DNA of 64,000 nt from Limnobaculum parvum. Its GTDB lineage: Bacteria; Pseudomonadota; Gammaproteobacteria; Enterobacterales; Enterobacteriaceae. The DNA lies in assembly GCF_003096015.2 (NCBI RefSeq), contig NZ_CP029185.2:836501-900500 (forward strand). The letters are read 5' to 3'. Positions 9,832 through 18,894 of this stretch are shown in pieces (within the stretch, counting starts at the first letter, position 1; every line of letters starts with the position of its first letter). The notes beneath the pieces are model-generated. The model did not search any database. It was not told where the DNA came from and was given only the letters and a program-made list of their open reading frames with translations. The translations under genes were made by a program, and so were the position numbers.

Positions 9832-11699
9832 TGTTTAGCCTGTTGCAAAAAGCAGTGGATGCTTCCCTTCTGAGGCCTTTGGATATTCAGTTGGCCCGTT
9901 TATTAGCCGGAGAGAATCCTTGTCTAGCATTGCTGGTTGCCTGTTTGAGCGCTGAAACTGGCGCAGGTCATGTGTGCCTGTTTCTACGTCATTTTAATCA
10001 GGCGATGTTGTTTGATGGTCGACATACTGAGTTGGCGGCAGAAGTTTGGCATAAAGCCGGAGATCCACAGCTTGCTGATTTAATGCTGGCGCTGGAATCG
10101 ACGCCTGCGGTGACTCAAGGCGATTGGCCTGCACCGTTGGTTTTGCAACATGAGCGGCTCTACCTGCAGCGGATGTGGCGCGATGAAGGGTTAATTGCCA
10201 ACTTCTTTCTGCATCAAAGTGCTATGCCTGATAGCCTGACACAACAGACAATGGATGTTTTACGACCGGCATTGGATGAGTATTTTCCACCCTCTACGGA
10301 TGATATTAACTGGCAGAAGGTCGCCGCCGCCGTCGCGGTAACTCGTCAGGCATCGATTATTTCTGGCGGGCCGGGAACCGGAAAAACGACTACCGTCGCG
10401 AGATTGCTGGCGGTGCTGTTGCAGTTTGCTGGTGAGAGGCGCTTACGTATTGCGCTGGCAGCACCAACGGGAAAAGCTGCAGCACGATTAACTGAATCAT
10501 TAGGGCAAGCCATTCAGGGATTATCACTGACAGACAATTGGCTCCAACAGATGCCAACCGAGGCCTCCACGCTTCACCGTTTGCTGGGGGTTCAGTCCAA
10601 CAGCCGTCGTTTACGTTATCACAAAGATAATCCGCTGCATCTTGATGTTCTGATTGTCGATGAGGCTTCAATGGTCGACTTGCCCATGATGGCTCGTCTG
10701 ATAGAAGCTTTACCAGAACACGCCCGTCTGATTCTGTTGGGGGATCGGGATCAATTGGCTTCTGTTGAAGCGGGTGCCGTTTTGGGTGATATTTGCCGAT
10801 TTGCGGAACAAGGCTACAGTCGCCAGCGTGCCGATGAACTATCAGGACTGACCGGTTTTGATATTTCTTCGGCGGATTTATCGCAGGCGGTAGCCGTCAG
10901 GGATAATTTATGTCTTTTGAAGAAGAGCTACCGTTTCCACCAAAACTCGGGTATTGGTCAACTGGCGCTGGCGGTTAATCAAGGAGAGGGGCGCTCTGCC
11001 ATTGGCTGTTTTAGTCAGGACTATGGTGACTTAAGCTGGTTTTCGATTAAAACGCCGGCGGATTATTTACATCTTCTGGCGGTTTGCGTTGATGGTTATC
11101 GGGACTATCTCAACCAGATTAAGTCTGGCGAGCCTCGAGATATTTTGGCGCGATTTAATCAGTTTCGTTTGTTGTGTGCATTACGCAGTGGGCCTTTTGG
11201 GGTTGAAGGGCTGAATATCCGTATTGAACAAGCGTTACAGAGTAAGCGCCTGATTAATAAGTCGAGTGATAGTGTCGGGGTGTGGTATTCAGGGCGTCCG
11301 GTAATGATTAATCGAAATGACAGCTCGCTGGGTTTGTATAACGGTGATATTGGCATTGCGTTAATGACGCCCGAGGGGGAAATGAGGGTGTATTTCCAGC
11401 TTCCTGATGGCTCGCTAAAAGCGATACAACCAAGTCGCTTACCGGATTGCGAAACTGCATATGTGATGACAGTGCATAAATCGCAGGGTTCGGAATTTGA
11501 CCATACGGTGCTGGTATTGCCGGATACCTTTACACCTTTACTAAGTCGGGAACTGGTGTACACCGCCATTACCCGAGCGCGTCAGAAACTAACGCTATTT
11601 GCCAATGAGAATATCCTGTTGTCTGCCATTGCTACGCCAACAGAGCGACATAGCGGGCTGGCAGAACGCTTACAGAGGTATGATTTACCCGTTGCTTGA
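9831..11699 (+). CDS. recD: RecD 5'-3' helicase subunit of exonuclease V
   Basis: RecD is the fast 5'-3' superfamily 1B helicase of RecBCD. The ATG at 9831 overlaps the recB stop by one base and follows an AGGAGGAGA ribosome site. The frame continues upstream to 9774 but that part is inside recB. The product is 622 residues (E. coli 608). Motifs in order are SGGPGTGKTTT (Walker A, about residue 178), APTGKAAARL, LIVDEASMVD (Walker B), LLGDRDQLASVEAGAVLGD, TVHKSQGSEF and VYTAITRARQ. It is the last gene of the ptrA-recB-recD run and faces argA. Confidence 0.96.
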   Translation: MFSLLQKAVDASLLRPLDIQLARLLAGENPCLALLVACLSAETGAGHVCLFLRHFNQAMLFDGRHTELAAEVWHKAGDPQLADLMLALESTPAVTQGDWPAPLVLQHERLYLQRMWRDEGLIANFFLHQSAMPDSLTQQTMDVLRPALDEYFPPSTDDINWQKVAAAVAVTRQASIISGGPGTGKTTTVARLLAVLLQFAGERRLRIALAAPTGKAAARLTESLGQAIQGLSLTDNWLQQMPTEASTLHRLLGVQSNSRRLRYHKDNPLHLDVLIVDEASMVDLPMMARLIEALPEHARLILLGDRDQLASVEAGAVLGDICRFAEQGYSRQRADELSGLTGFDISSADLSQAVAVRDNLCLLKKSYRFHQNSGIGQLALAVNQGEGRSAIGCFSQDYGDLSWFSIKTPADYLHLLAVCVDGYRDYLNQIKSGEPRDILARFNQFRLLCALRSGPFGVEGLNIRIEQALQSKRLINKSSDSVGVWYSGRPVMINRNDSSLGLYNGDIGIALMTPEGEMRVYFQLPDGSLKAIQPSRLPDCETAYVMTVHKSQGSEFDHTVLVLPDTFTPLLSRELVYTAITRARQKLTLFANENILLSAIATPTERHSGLAERLQRYDLPVA

Positions 11700-11755
11700 C
11701 GATAAAATAGTCATAGCCGATGTCGACGGGTCATTTATTCGACATCTGAATGGCC

Positions 11756-11784
11756 TTACCGGATGGCCTAAAGCCATCCGGTAA
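11756..11784. terminator. 12-bp perfect palindrome between convergent recD and argA
   Basis: TTACCGGATGGC (11756-11767) pairs perfectly with GCCATCCGGTAA (11773-11784) around the loop CTAAA. Neither side has a T run, so this resembles a REP-type palindromic unit more than a classic intrinsic terminator. Its place between two converging genes suits a 3'-end stabiliser or bidirectional stop. Confidence 0.55.
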
Positions 11785-11806
11785 ACCAAAGAAATACCAA
11801 CAGAGC

Positions 11807-13132
11807 TTAAACCGGGGTAACCAAAATTTTAGATCGCCGCTGGTAGTTATATAAAGCCTGCTTCTTCATCGGCAAAACATCAATATCTGCTGGCATGAAA
11901 CCACGTTCCTGAAACCAGTGAATACTATGGGTTGTGAGCACAAACAGCTTTTCCAGCCCCATCAGGCGTGCTTGCCCACTGATTTTTTCCAGCAGTATTT
12001 CGCCGCGTAATGAGCTGCGATAGTTGGGATGAACCGCAACACAGGCCATTTCACCAATTTTCTCTTCTGGAAAAGGGTAGAGTGCCGCACAGGCGATAGT
12101 CATATTATCCCGTTCGATGATGGTGAATTTATCGATCTCCATCTCCAATTGCTCTCTTGAACGGCGAACCAGAATGCCCTGTTGTTCCAGAGGGCGGATC
12201 AGCTCCAGAATACCGCCAATATCGCGAATGGTGGCCCGGCGTACCTGTTCCGCACTCTCCATGACGATTTGTGTGCCGATACCATCACGGGAGAATAGTT
12301 CCTGTAGCAGGGCTCCGCTGTCTTGATAACTGATCAGGTGACAACGGCGAACCCCGCTGCGGCAGGCTTTGATTGCGCCGCGCAGGAAGCGTACGGTACC
12401 CGAGCTGTAATTACCCTGAGCTTCATGTTGGTCTAGATAGGTTTGGGCATCGTTAGGGAAAAGTTCTGACAGAATATTCCCCTTTTCGTCTGCCACGCCT
12501 TGTGAAGAACAGAAGCCAATCATTTTCTCGGCTTTCAGCTTGATAGCCAGTTGAGTCGCCACCTCTTCTGACGTGAGGTTAAAACTCTCACCGGTAACGG
12601 AAACGGCAACCGGTCCCAGCAAAACAATAGCACCGCTGCTTAGTTGGCGCTGAATCGCCTCTTCATCAATCCGGCGGATGCGCCCGCTATGACAGTAATC
12701 GATACCATCATCTACCCCTAAAGGTTGGGAGATAACAAAGTTACCGCTGACAACGTTGATGTGGGCCCCCTGCAACGGGGTATTATTCAGACTCATGGAA
12801 AGTCGAGCGGTAATATCCAATTGAAGACGACCGGCTGCTTGTTTTACCAGTTCCAGAGATTCTGCATCGGTTACCCTCGTATGTTTATGATAAATCGAAG
12901 GCTTATTGTGTACCGCTAGATTGGCATCGATCTGTGGACGAGCACCATAGACCACGACCAGTTGAATACCTAAGCTGTGGAGTAAACCAATATCGCTGAT
13001 GATATTACCAAAATTATCATGTTCAATGGCCTCACCACCTAGCATGATGACAAAGGTCTTCCCCCGGTGGGCATTAATATAAGGAACCGAATGGCGGAAA
13101 CCTTCAACCAATTCAGTGCTGCGCTCCTTCAT
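11807..13132 (-). CDS. argA: N-acetylglutamate synthase (amino-acid acetyltransferase)
   Basis: ArgA makes N-acetylglutamate from acetyl-CoA and glutamate, the first step of arginine synthesis, and is normally feedback-inhibited by arginine. The N-terminal half is an amino-acid-kinase-like domain (FVIMLGGEAIEH, VVVYGARPQIDANL). The C-terminal half is a GNAT acetyltransferase (EKIGEMACVAVHPNYR, HWFQERGF). The start used is the ATG of MKERSTELVEGF at 13132, giving 441 residues (E. coli 443); an in-frame ATG four codons upstream is possible. Two ArgR-type operators lie just upstream. It converges with recD and diverges from amiC. Confidence 0.96.
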   Translation of the reverse strand: MKERSTELVEGFRHSVPYINAHRGKTFVIMLGGEAIEHDNFGNIISDIGLLHSLGIQLVVVYGARPQIDANLAVHNKPSIYHKHTRVTDAESLELVKQAAGRLQLDITARLSMSLNNTPLQGAHINVVSGNFVISQPLGVDDGIDYCHSGRIRRIDEEAIQRQLSSGAIVLLGPVAVSVTGESFNLTSEEVATQLAIKLKAEKMIGFCSSQGVADEKGNILSELFPNDAQTYLDQHEAQGNYSSGTVRFLRGAIKACRSGVRRCHLISYQDSGALLQELFSRDGIGTQIVMESAEQVRRATIRDIGGILELIRPLEQQGILVRRSREQLEMEIDKFTIIERDNMTIACAALYPFPEEKIGEMACVAVHPNYRSSLRGEILLEKISGQARLMGLEKLFVLTTHSIHWFQERGFMPADIDVLPMKKQALYNYQRRSKILVTPV

Positions 13133-13142
13133 GATTAACCTC

Positions 13143-13181
13143 ATTGCATAATAATTCGATATTTTTGTATTTTTATTCTAT
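13143..13181 (-). promoter_or_regulatory. Tandem ARG boxes (ArgR operators) upstream of argA
   Basis: Two 14-bp cores, read on the minus strand as AGAATAAAAATACA (13166-13179) and CGAATTATTATGCA (13145-13158), each match 12 of 14 positions of the ARG box core TGAATWWWWATTCA. Their centres are 21 bp apart, the standard spacing of paired ArgR hexamer half-operators. They lie immediately 5' of the argA start, so arginine-dependent repression is the expected role. Confidence 0.75.
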
Positions 13182-13440
13182 TTAAGGTGTTCTGGCAAGC
13201 AGAAAATTGAGTCAAAATTGATTTAGTCAGGGATTATTCAATAGACGAAGTGAATAAAATTGATTAGGCTTCGACGATTTTAAGCATTATGTGCTTATTT
13301 TCGCGTATTTTCATATTAAAATTATGCTCATGAGCAGATAACAAGTATGTAAAACGTGACAGCACCGCTTCACTTCGGTAGAGTTTTACGCCAGCTTTGC
13401 TTTATGTGCATAACAGTCTTTTGTTTTATTTCGGAGAATC

Positions 13441-14682
13441 ATGTCTAGCTCTAAGCCCAATTATTTACGCCGCCGTTTGTTGCAGGGAGCTGCTGCGACG
13501 TGGTTATTGAGTGTAAGTGGCATTGGCATTGCTGCCTCTGTGGCCAGTGTTGTTGCTGTGCGCGTATGGCCTTCTTCGACCTATACGCGAGTTACACTGG
13601 AGTCGACGATTCCGCTAAAGTATAAACAGTTTGCCTTATCCAATCCCAATCGCTTGGTGATTGATATTGAGAACGTCAATTTAAACAGCGTGCTAAAAGC
13701 GGTCTCTGCTCAAGTCCCGAATAACGATCCTTATCTGAAACTGGCGCGAGTGGGGCAACACGATCCCAATACGGTTCGGTTGGTGTTGGAGTTAAAGCAA
13801 AATATTAATCCAAATCTGTTTACGCTGAAGCCTGTTGCCGAGTTTAAAAATCGTCTGGTGGTTGATCTCTATCCGGCTAATGGTGGCTCTTCAGAACCGG
13901 ATGACCCGCTGCTGGCGTTGCTAAAAGAATACAACCAAGGCGATCTGGAAAAAGATCGGCCCTCAGCATCGCCACAGGCAGGGAAAGTCGGGCGCGATCG
14001 TCCTTTGGTTATCATGCTCGATCCGGGGCACGGTGGGGAAGATCCTGGTGCTATCGGTAAACGAGGCACTAAAGAGAAGAATATCGTTCTGCAAATTGCA
14101 CGCCGTCTACGCACCCTAATACAGAAAGAATCGGGAATGAAGGTGTATATGACCCGCAATGAGGATGTGTTTATTCCATTGAAAGTGCGAGTTGCAAAAG
14201 CCAGAGCGCAAAAGGCAGATCTGTTTATTTCTATCCATGCCGATGCTTTTACCGATCGTTCAGCCAATGGCTCTTCGGTGTTTGCTTTGTCGACTAAAGG
14301 GGCAACCAGCAGCGCGGCTAAGTATCTGGCTCAAACTCAGAATGAATCCGATCAGATCGGCGGGGTGAGTAAGAGTGGTGACCGCTACCTTGACCATACT
14401 ATTTTTGATCTGGTGCAAACCGCCACTATCAATAGCAGTCTTAAATTTGGTAAAGACGTGCTGACGCGTATGGGGCGGGTAAACGAGTTGCATAAGAACA
14501 AAATTGAACAGGCAGGGTTTGCGGTACTTAAAGCGCCGGATATACCATCGATTTTGATTGAAACTGCGTTTATTTCCAATCTGGAGGAAGAGCGCAAGTT
14601 GAAAACGGCAAAATTCCAACAGCAGATTGCGGAATCGGTTTTTGCCGGTATTAAGGCGTATTTCGCGACTATTAAATATTAA
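13441..14682 (+). CDS. amiC: N-acetylmuramoyl-L-alanine amidase AmiC, Tat-exported
   Basis: AmiC cleaves the stem peptide from septal murein during daughter-cell separation and is activated by NlpD. The product has 413 residues (E. coli 417). The N terminus has a twin-arginine signal (RRRLLQGAAATWLL), then an AMIN septal-targeting domain (about residues 30-145), a linker, and an Amidase_3 catalytic domain starting near residue 190. Zinc-site motifs are MLDPGHGGEDPGA, FISIHADAF and the late Glu in PSILIETAFISN. The ribosome site is CGGAGAA. The 5' leader of nearly 300 bp contains an inverted repeat GTAAAAC/GTTTTAC around 13350-13390 of unknown role. Confidence 0.96.
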   Translation: MSSSKPNYLRRRLLQGAAATWLLSVSGIGIAASVASVVAVRVWPSSTYTRVTLESTIPLKYKQFALSNPNRLVIDIENVNLNSVLKAVSAQVPNNDPYLKLARVGQHDPNTVRLVLELKQNINPNLFTLKPVAEFKNRLVVDLYPANGGSSEPDDPLLALLKEYNQGDLEKDRPSASPQAGKVGRDRPLVIMLDPGHGGEDPGAIGKRGTKEKNIVLQIARRLRTLIQKESGMKVYMTRNEDVFIPLKVRVAKARAQKADLFISIHADAFTDRSANGSSVFALSTKGATSSAAKYLAQTQNESDQIGGVSKSGDRYLDHTIFDLVQTATINSSLKFGKDVLTRMGRVNELHKNKIEQAGFAVLKAPDIPSILIETAFISNLEEERKLKTAKFQQQIAESVFAGIKAYFATIKY

Positions 14683-15020
14683 TCAACAATCAGTAGGCGG
14701 GCGCCGGTTTTGCTATAGGACTGGTGCGCTTCAGCATTATCGCCAACCTGATAGCTTACCCCCGGCGTGAGCACGAACTTACGTCCATCATCTAGGGTAG
14801 TTTCCAATTCACCTTCTAGGCAGAACAGCACGTGTCCTTTACTGCACCAGTGGTCAGCAAGATATTCCGCCGAGTATTCAACCATACGAACACGAATTTT
14901 GTTTTGTTCTTCACCAAAAAAGCGAGTTTGCCACCAAGCCGTGCCAGTTTCACCTTGGTGTTCTGTTTTTTCCACGTTGGCCCAGTGGGTCAGACTAAAA
15001 GCGAATGGTGACATTTTCAT
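14679..15020 (-). CDS. Small DHCW-motif cupin-fold protein
   Basis: A 113-residue single-domain cupin. The stretch ADHWCSKGHVLFCLEGELETTLDDG matches the core of the family named for its DHCW motif (here DHWC), with conserved Gly turns and a late His (NAEAHQS) that could help bind a metal. No enzyme activity is established for this family, so the substrate is unknown. A second Met at codon 3 (MSPFAF) is an alternative start. It converges on amiC, and the two stop codons overlap by about four bases on opposite strands. The next feature upstream is the initiator tRNA cluster. Confidence 0.8.
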   Translation of the reverse strand: MKMSPFAFSLTHWANVEKTEHQGETGTAWWQTRFFGEEQNKIRVRMVEYSAEYLADHWCSKGHVLFCLEGELETTLDDGRKFVLTPGVSYQVGDNAEAHQSYSKTGARLLIVD

Positions 15021-15150
15021 TTATAAGCGGCCCATATAACTAACCAAAATTCAAACAGATTGAATTTAAGAGTAGCACAGGAAGATTAGATATCAGGCAG
15101 ATAAAAAACAAATGATGGAAGTATATGATGAGAAAGTTAGCGCTTCGGAT

Positions 15151-15227
<77 letters not shown>

Positions 15228-15292
15228 TCCGAAAAAGACTTGATACTGCAATAGAACACATTTCTGTTTTAATACGTTGGTAAGTATCAGAT

Positions 15293-15369
<77 letters not shown>

Positions 15370-15434
15370 TCCGATAAGACTTGATACTACAACAGAAGAT
15401 GTTTCTGCCTTAATACCTTGGCATAGTATTAAGT

Positions 15435-15511
<77 letters not shown>

Positions 15512-15525
15512 TCCGTAGGAGGCGC

Positions 15526-15553
15526 ATATTACTCTCTGTGGTTCAGGTTGCAA
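15526..15553 (-). promoter_or_regulatory. Promoter of the fMet tRNA operon
   Basis: On the minus strand, TTGCAA (15548-15553) and TAATAT (15526-15531) are separated by 16 bp and followed by the GC-rich discriminator GCGCC, typical of stringently controlled stable-RNA promoters. It sits about 15-20 bp before the first tRNA. Confidence 0.7.
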
Positions 15554-15723
15554 GCTATTTTTCTTTAATATAACAAAAAAGAAGGTTTGAATTTTACGGT
15601 TGATTAACTTTTCATCATTTCATTATCGTCACTTTTTTTATAGGCGCTTTCCTTTATACTGGTGGCTTTCGTATTATTCGATAGCAACAGAGCAGCGGTT
15701 AATCAAAGGTAGGCGGCGATATA

Positions 15724-16836
15724 ATGAAAGGACGTTGGATAAAATTTATACTGGGTGGCGTCGTTATTGCGTTACTCGCAGGATGTGAATCACGGCCGAC
15801 CGATCGTGGACAACAATATAAAGATGGTAAATTGAGTCAGAAATTTGGTTTGGTGAACAACCCAAATGCTAAAAATAAACCGGTTAATGGCAAAGATTTT
15901 GCTCAACAGGTTTATGAAATTAGTCAGGTTTCTCCGGCTCTGTATAACAAACACCGTGATACCTATCAGGCAATTTTCCAGTGGATGGTCTCTGGCGCGG
16001 AAGGCCCTCAGTTATCCCAATTCAAGCTTGGCGCTTATCAAATGGAAGGGGTAGATAACTACGGAAACGTTCAGTTTACCGGTTACTACACGCCAGTGAT
16101 TCATGCACGCCATACTCGTCAAGGTGAGTTTAAATATCCACTGTATTCGATGCCAAAGAAAAGTAAAAATATGCGTCGTTTACCCGATCGTGCAGGTATT
16201 TATGCCGGTGAATTGGATGGCTTAAATCTGGAGTTAGCTTACAGCAATTCGCTAGTAGATAACTTCATGATGGAGGTGCAGGGTAGCGCGTACGTTGACT
16301 TTGGTGATGGTACGCCGATGGTATTCTTCGCCTATGCGGGTAAAAACGGACGTGCATATAACAGCATTGGTAAAGTGCTGATTGATCGTAATGAAGTACC
16401 GCGTGAAGAGATGTCTATGCAGGCTATCAAGCGCTGGACCGAGCAGCACAGCGACGAGGAAGTTAGAGAACTGCTGGAGCAGAATCCTTCTTTTGTCTTC
16501 TTTAAGCCAAGACATTCTGCACCGGTAAAAGGTGCGAGCGCGGTTCCATTGATTGCCAAGGCGTCGGTGGCTTCGGATAAAACATTGATTCCACCGGGCA
16601 CAACCATTCTGGCAGAGGTTCCTTTGTTAGATAAGAGTGGCAAATTTACCGGTAAGTACGAAATGCGCCTGATGATTGCACTGGACGTCGGTGGTGCAAT
16701 TAAAGGCCATCACTTCGATATTTATCAGGGCGTTGGCGATGAAGCAGGGCATGCTGCCGGTTTTTATAACCACTATGGTCGAGTATGGGTGCTAAGCGCG
16801 CCTTCTGATTCACCGCTTTCATCTGCATCAAACTAA
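15724..16836 (+). CDS. mltA: Membrane-bound lytic transglycosylase A
   Basis: MltA is an outer-membrane lipoprotein that cleaves murein glycan strands to 1,6-anhydromuropeptides. The 370-residue product (E. coli 365) begins with a lipoprotein signal ending in the lipobox LLAGC (Cys near residue 20). The conserved two-domain barrel shows FTGYYTPVIHARHT, YVDFGDGTPMVFFAYAGKNG and ALDVGGAIKGHHFDIYQG. The Asp of HFDIYQG corresponds to the catalytic acid. The NHYGRVWVL C-terminal motif is present. A ribosome site (AGGTAGGCGG) precedes it. As in E. coli, it lies next to the fMet tRNA cluster and amiC. Confidence 0.96.
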   Translation: MKGRWIKFILGGVVIALLAGCESRPTDRGQQYKDGKLSQKFGLVNNPNAKNKPVNGKDFAQQVYEISQVSPALYNKHRDTYQAIFQWMVSGAEGPQLSQFKLGAYQMEGVDNYGNVQFTGYYTPVIHARHTRQGEFKYPLYSMPKKSKNMRRLPDRAGIYAGELDGLNLELAYSNSLVDNFMMEVQGSAYVDFGDGTPMVFFAYAGKNGRAYNSIGKVLIDRNEVPREEMSMQAIKRWTEQHSDEEVRELLEQNPSFVFFKPRHSAPVKGASAVPLIAKASVASDKTLIPPGTTILAEVPLLDKSGKFTGKYEMRLMIALDVGGAIKGHHFDIYQGVGDEAGHAAGFYNHYGRVWVLSAPSDSPLSSASN

Positions 16837-16855
16837 GCGGTTACAACCGAGAATT

Positions 16856-16882
16856 CAGCAAGAGGTTCTTTTCCTCTTGCTG
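16856..16882 (+). terminator. Hairpin downstream of mltA
   Basis: CAGCAAGAGG (16856-16865) pairs with CCTCTTGCTG (16873-16882) around a TTCTTTT loop, then TTAAATTC. The 10-bp stem 20 bp after the mltA stop fits a terminator, though the T tract is weak. Confidence 0.55.
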
Positions 16883-17020
16883 TTAAATTCATTAAATTTA
16901 TTGTCGGGGGAGTAGGGATATACCTTACTCCCTACAACATCTATATTGTTATCAACTCTATTTCTGATTTGCGGATGAAATTACCACGCAATTCAATGCT
17001 ACACCCAATATGAGGTCACC

Positions 17021-17827
17021 ATGTCTGCTGTCTATTCTGATGCCTATTTGCAACGCTTTAGCGGCATCGCCCGTCTGTATGGGCAACCTGCGCTAGCGCT
17101 TTTTTCACAGGCTCATGTTTGTGTGATTGGCATTGGTGGTGTGGGTTCCTGGGCGGCAGAAGCGCTAGCTCGCAGCGGTATTGGTCATATTACGTTGATT
17201 GATATGGATGATGTGTGCGTAACCAATACTAACCGCCAAATTCATGCGCTGCGCCAAACGGTAGGACAGCCTAAAGGTGACGTGATGGCCCAGCGAATTG
17301 CGGAAATTAACCCGGAATGCGAAGTGACCTGTATTGATGACTTTATTACCGCGGATAACGTGGCTGAATATCTGACAAAACAGTTCGACTATGTCATTGA
17401 TGCCATCGATAGCGTTCGTCCTAAAGCGGCATTATTGGCTTACTGCCGTCGTAATAAAATTCCGGTTGTGACCACCGGAGGAGCGGGTGGTCAGATTGAT
17501 CCGACACAGATCCAGGTGGTTGATTTGGCAAAAACGATTCAAGACCCTTTAGCGGCTAAACTCCGTGAACGGTTGAAAAGTGATTTTGGCGTAGTGAAAA
17601 ACGGCAAAGGAAAACTGGGTATCGACTGTGTATTTTCAACTGAACAATTAGTTTATCCTCAGGCTGACGGTAGCGTTTGTGCAGTAAAAAGTACCGCAGA
17701 AGGGCCAAAAAGGATGGATTGTGCTTCGGGGTTTGGTGCCATTACTATGGTTACTGCATCATTTGGTTTTGTTGCCGTGTCTCACGCGCTGAAAAAAATG
17801 TTGGCGAAAGCGGCACGAAATCAGTAA
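17021..17827 (+). CDS. tcdA: tRNA threonylcarbamoyladenosine dehydratase
   Basis: TcdA (CsdL) is an E1-like enzyme that uses ATP to dehydrate t6A37 of tRNA to the cyclic form ct6A, working with the CsdA-CsdE sulfur relay. The 268 residues match E. coli in length. An N-terminal Rossmann nucleotide site VCVIGIGGVGSWAAEALARS is followed by DMDDVCVTNTNRQIHAL. The C-terminal region has GGAGGQIDPTQIQVVDLAKT and CVFSTEQLVYPQ. In E. coli it directly follows csdE; here an unrelated secreted-protein gene lies between them on the other strand, so tcdA must have its own promoter. Confidence 0.95.
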   Translation: MSAVYSDAYLQRFSGIARLYGQPALALFSQAHVCVIGIGGVGSWAAEALARSGIGHITLIDMDDVCVTNTNRQIHALRQTVGQPKGDVMAQRIAEINPECEVTCIDDFITADNVAEYLTKQFDYVIDAIDSVRPKAALLAYCRRNKIPVVTTGGAGGQIDPTQIQVVDLAKTIQDPLAAKLRERLKSDFGVVKNGKGKLGIDCVFSTEQLVYPQADGSVCAVKSTAEGPKRMDCASGFGAITMVTASFGFVAVSHALKKMLAKAARNQ

Positions 17828-17843
17828 CAGAATTCATTGCTAG

Positions 17844-17881
17844 TAGCCTGTAGTGCAGGGAGATACCACATCTACAGGCTA
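17844..17881. terminator. Bidirectional hairpin between tcdA and a convergent gene
   Basis: TAGCCTGTAG (17844-17853) pairs with CTACAGGCTA (17872-17881) across an 18-nt loop. It lies between two converging genes and could end both transcripts, but neither side has a good T run. Confidence 0.45.
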
Positions 17882-17894
17882 GATATTCAAAGCA

Positions 17895-18413
17895 TTATTT
17901 AAATTTTATCGACATCAACGATGACTTGCCTGCTTCCAGATAGTTGGCTTCCTCATCTTTCGTTGTATTAAACGTCACGAAAAGTACGGTGCCATTATAG
18001 GGCGTGATTAGCATCAGGTTGTGGATATCCGTGTCTGTAGCATGAGAGATAAAATCAAGAATGTAGGCTTTCTTATTGTCTACCATGACTTCTTTTACCT
18101 GAGGCTGGTAGTTCTTCATACTTTCCAGCATAAAGTCTTTTAGTTCGTCTAACTTATTGTCAGTTAATGGCATCTTGGTATGGTTGATAGCGACATTGAC
18201 CGTACCTGATTGATTGGTGTAGACAATTTTAGGTCGATTTTCTGAAGGGTATTTCCGTTTGAGCATATCGTCTGCCATTAGAGTGAACCCTTTTGGAACA
18301 TCAATGGTGATCTGCCCTTTTATTGGCTCAACGGCGGTCATTTCAATACTGGCATGAGCAGTGAAACTTAATGAGATTGATAAGAGTAGTGCTTTGATAA
18401 TTTTCATTTTCAT
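17895..18413 (-). CDS. Unidentified secreted protein (172 aa)
   Basis: I do not recognise this protein. It starts with a clear Sec signal (MKMKIIKALLLSISLSFTAHA, probable cut after AHA near residue 21), and the mature part has no Cys, so it is likely a soluble periplasmic protein. The mature chain alternates strand-like stretches (KGQITIDVPKGFTL, KAYILDFISHA, NGTVLFVTFNTTKDE). That organisation is reminiscent of DcrB/PsbP-type folds, but this is a guess. Codons look more A/T-rich than in the neighbouring csd genes. It interrupts the csdE-tcdA neighbourhood that is contiguous in E. coli, so it is likely an insertion. Transcription runs toward tcdA. Confidence 0.7.
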   Translation of the reverse strand: MKMKIIKALLLSISLSFTAHASIEMTAVEPIKGQITIDVPKGFTLMADDMLKRKYPSENRPKIVYTNQSGTVNVAINHTKMPLTDNKLDELKDFMLESMKNYQPQVKEVMVDNKKAYILDFISHATDTDIHNLMLITPYNGTVLFVTFNTTKDEEANYLEAGKSSLMSIKFK

Positions 18414-18457
18414 CCTTGATATATAACGTTGGTGTGATTGAGTAAAACATTATGTAA

Positions 18458-18892
18458 TTAAATATAGAGAAGCGCTATTTTCTCTATGGCATTAACTAGC
18501 GAGTCCAGCCCCTGAGAGCGGGAAGCGCTGAGTTGTTGGTGGATTCCCAACCGATCGAACAACTGCATCAGGTCAAGTTTCACGATTTGTTGTGGCGTTT
18601 GGCCTTCAATTTGAGCTAACAGGATAGCCAGAATTCCTTTCACAATTCGGCCTTCGCTGTCGCCGTAGAAGTGTAGCGTGCCGTCTTCATTGCGCTGATG
18701 CCCAAGCCAGACCCGGTTTTCACAACCTTTCAGTTCCAACTGTTGCTGTTTTAACGCTTCCGGTAAGGGCGGTAACTGTTTTGACAGTTGAATAAGCTGG
18801 CGATAGCGGTCTTCCCACTGTTTTTTATCACTAAACAGGCTGAGTAATTGCGCTGTACCAATATCGGTACCAAAAGGGTGTGGGGCCAACAT
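18458..18892 (-). CDS. csdE: Sulfur acceptor protein CsdE
   Basis: CsdE takes persulfide sulfur from the cysteine desulfurase CsdA and belongs to the SufE family. It has 144 residues. The acceptor cysteine is Cys57 in LELKGCENRVWLG, followed by the family's FYGDSEGRIVKGILA and the C-terminal LSASRSQGLDSLV. Its ATG is two bases after the csdA stop, so the pair form an operon. In E. coli this pair helps TcdA make ct6A in tRNA. Confidence 0.95.
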   Translation of the reverse strand: MLAPHPFGTDIGTAQLLSLFSDKKQWEDRYRQLIQLSKQLPPLPEALKQQQLELKGCENRVWLGHQRNEDGTLHFYGDSEGRIVKGILAILLAQIEGQTPQQIVKLDLMQLFDRLGIHQQLSASRSQGLDSLVNAIEKIALLYI

Positions 18893-18894
18893 GA

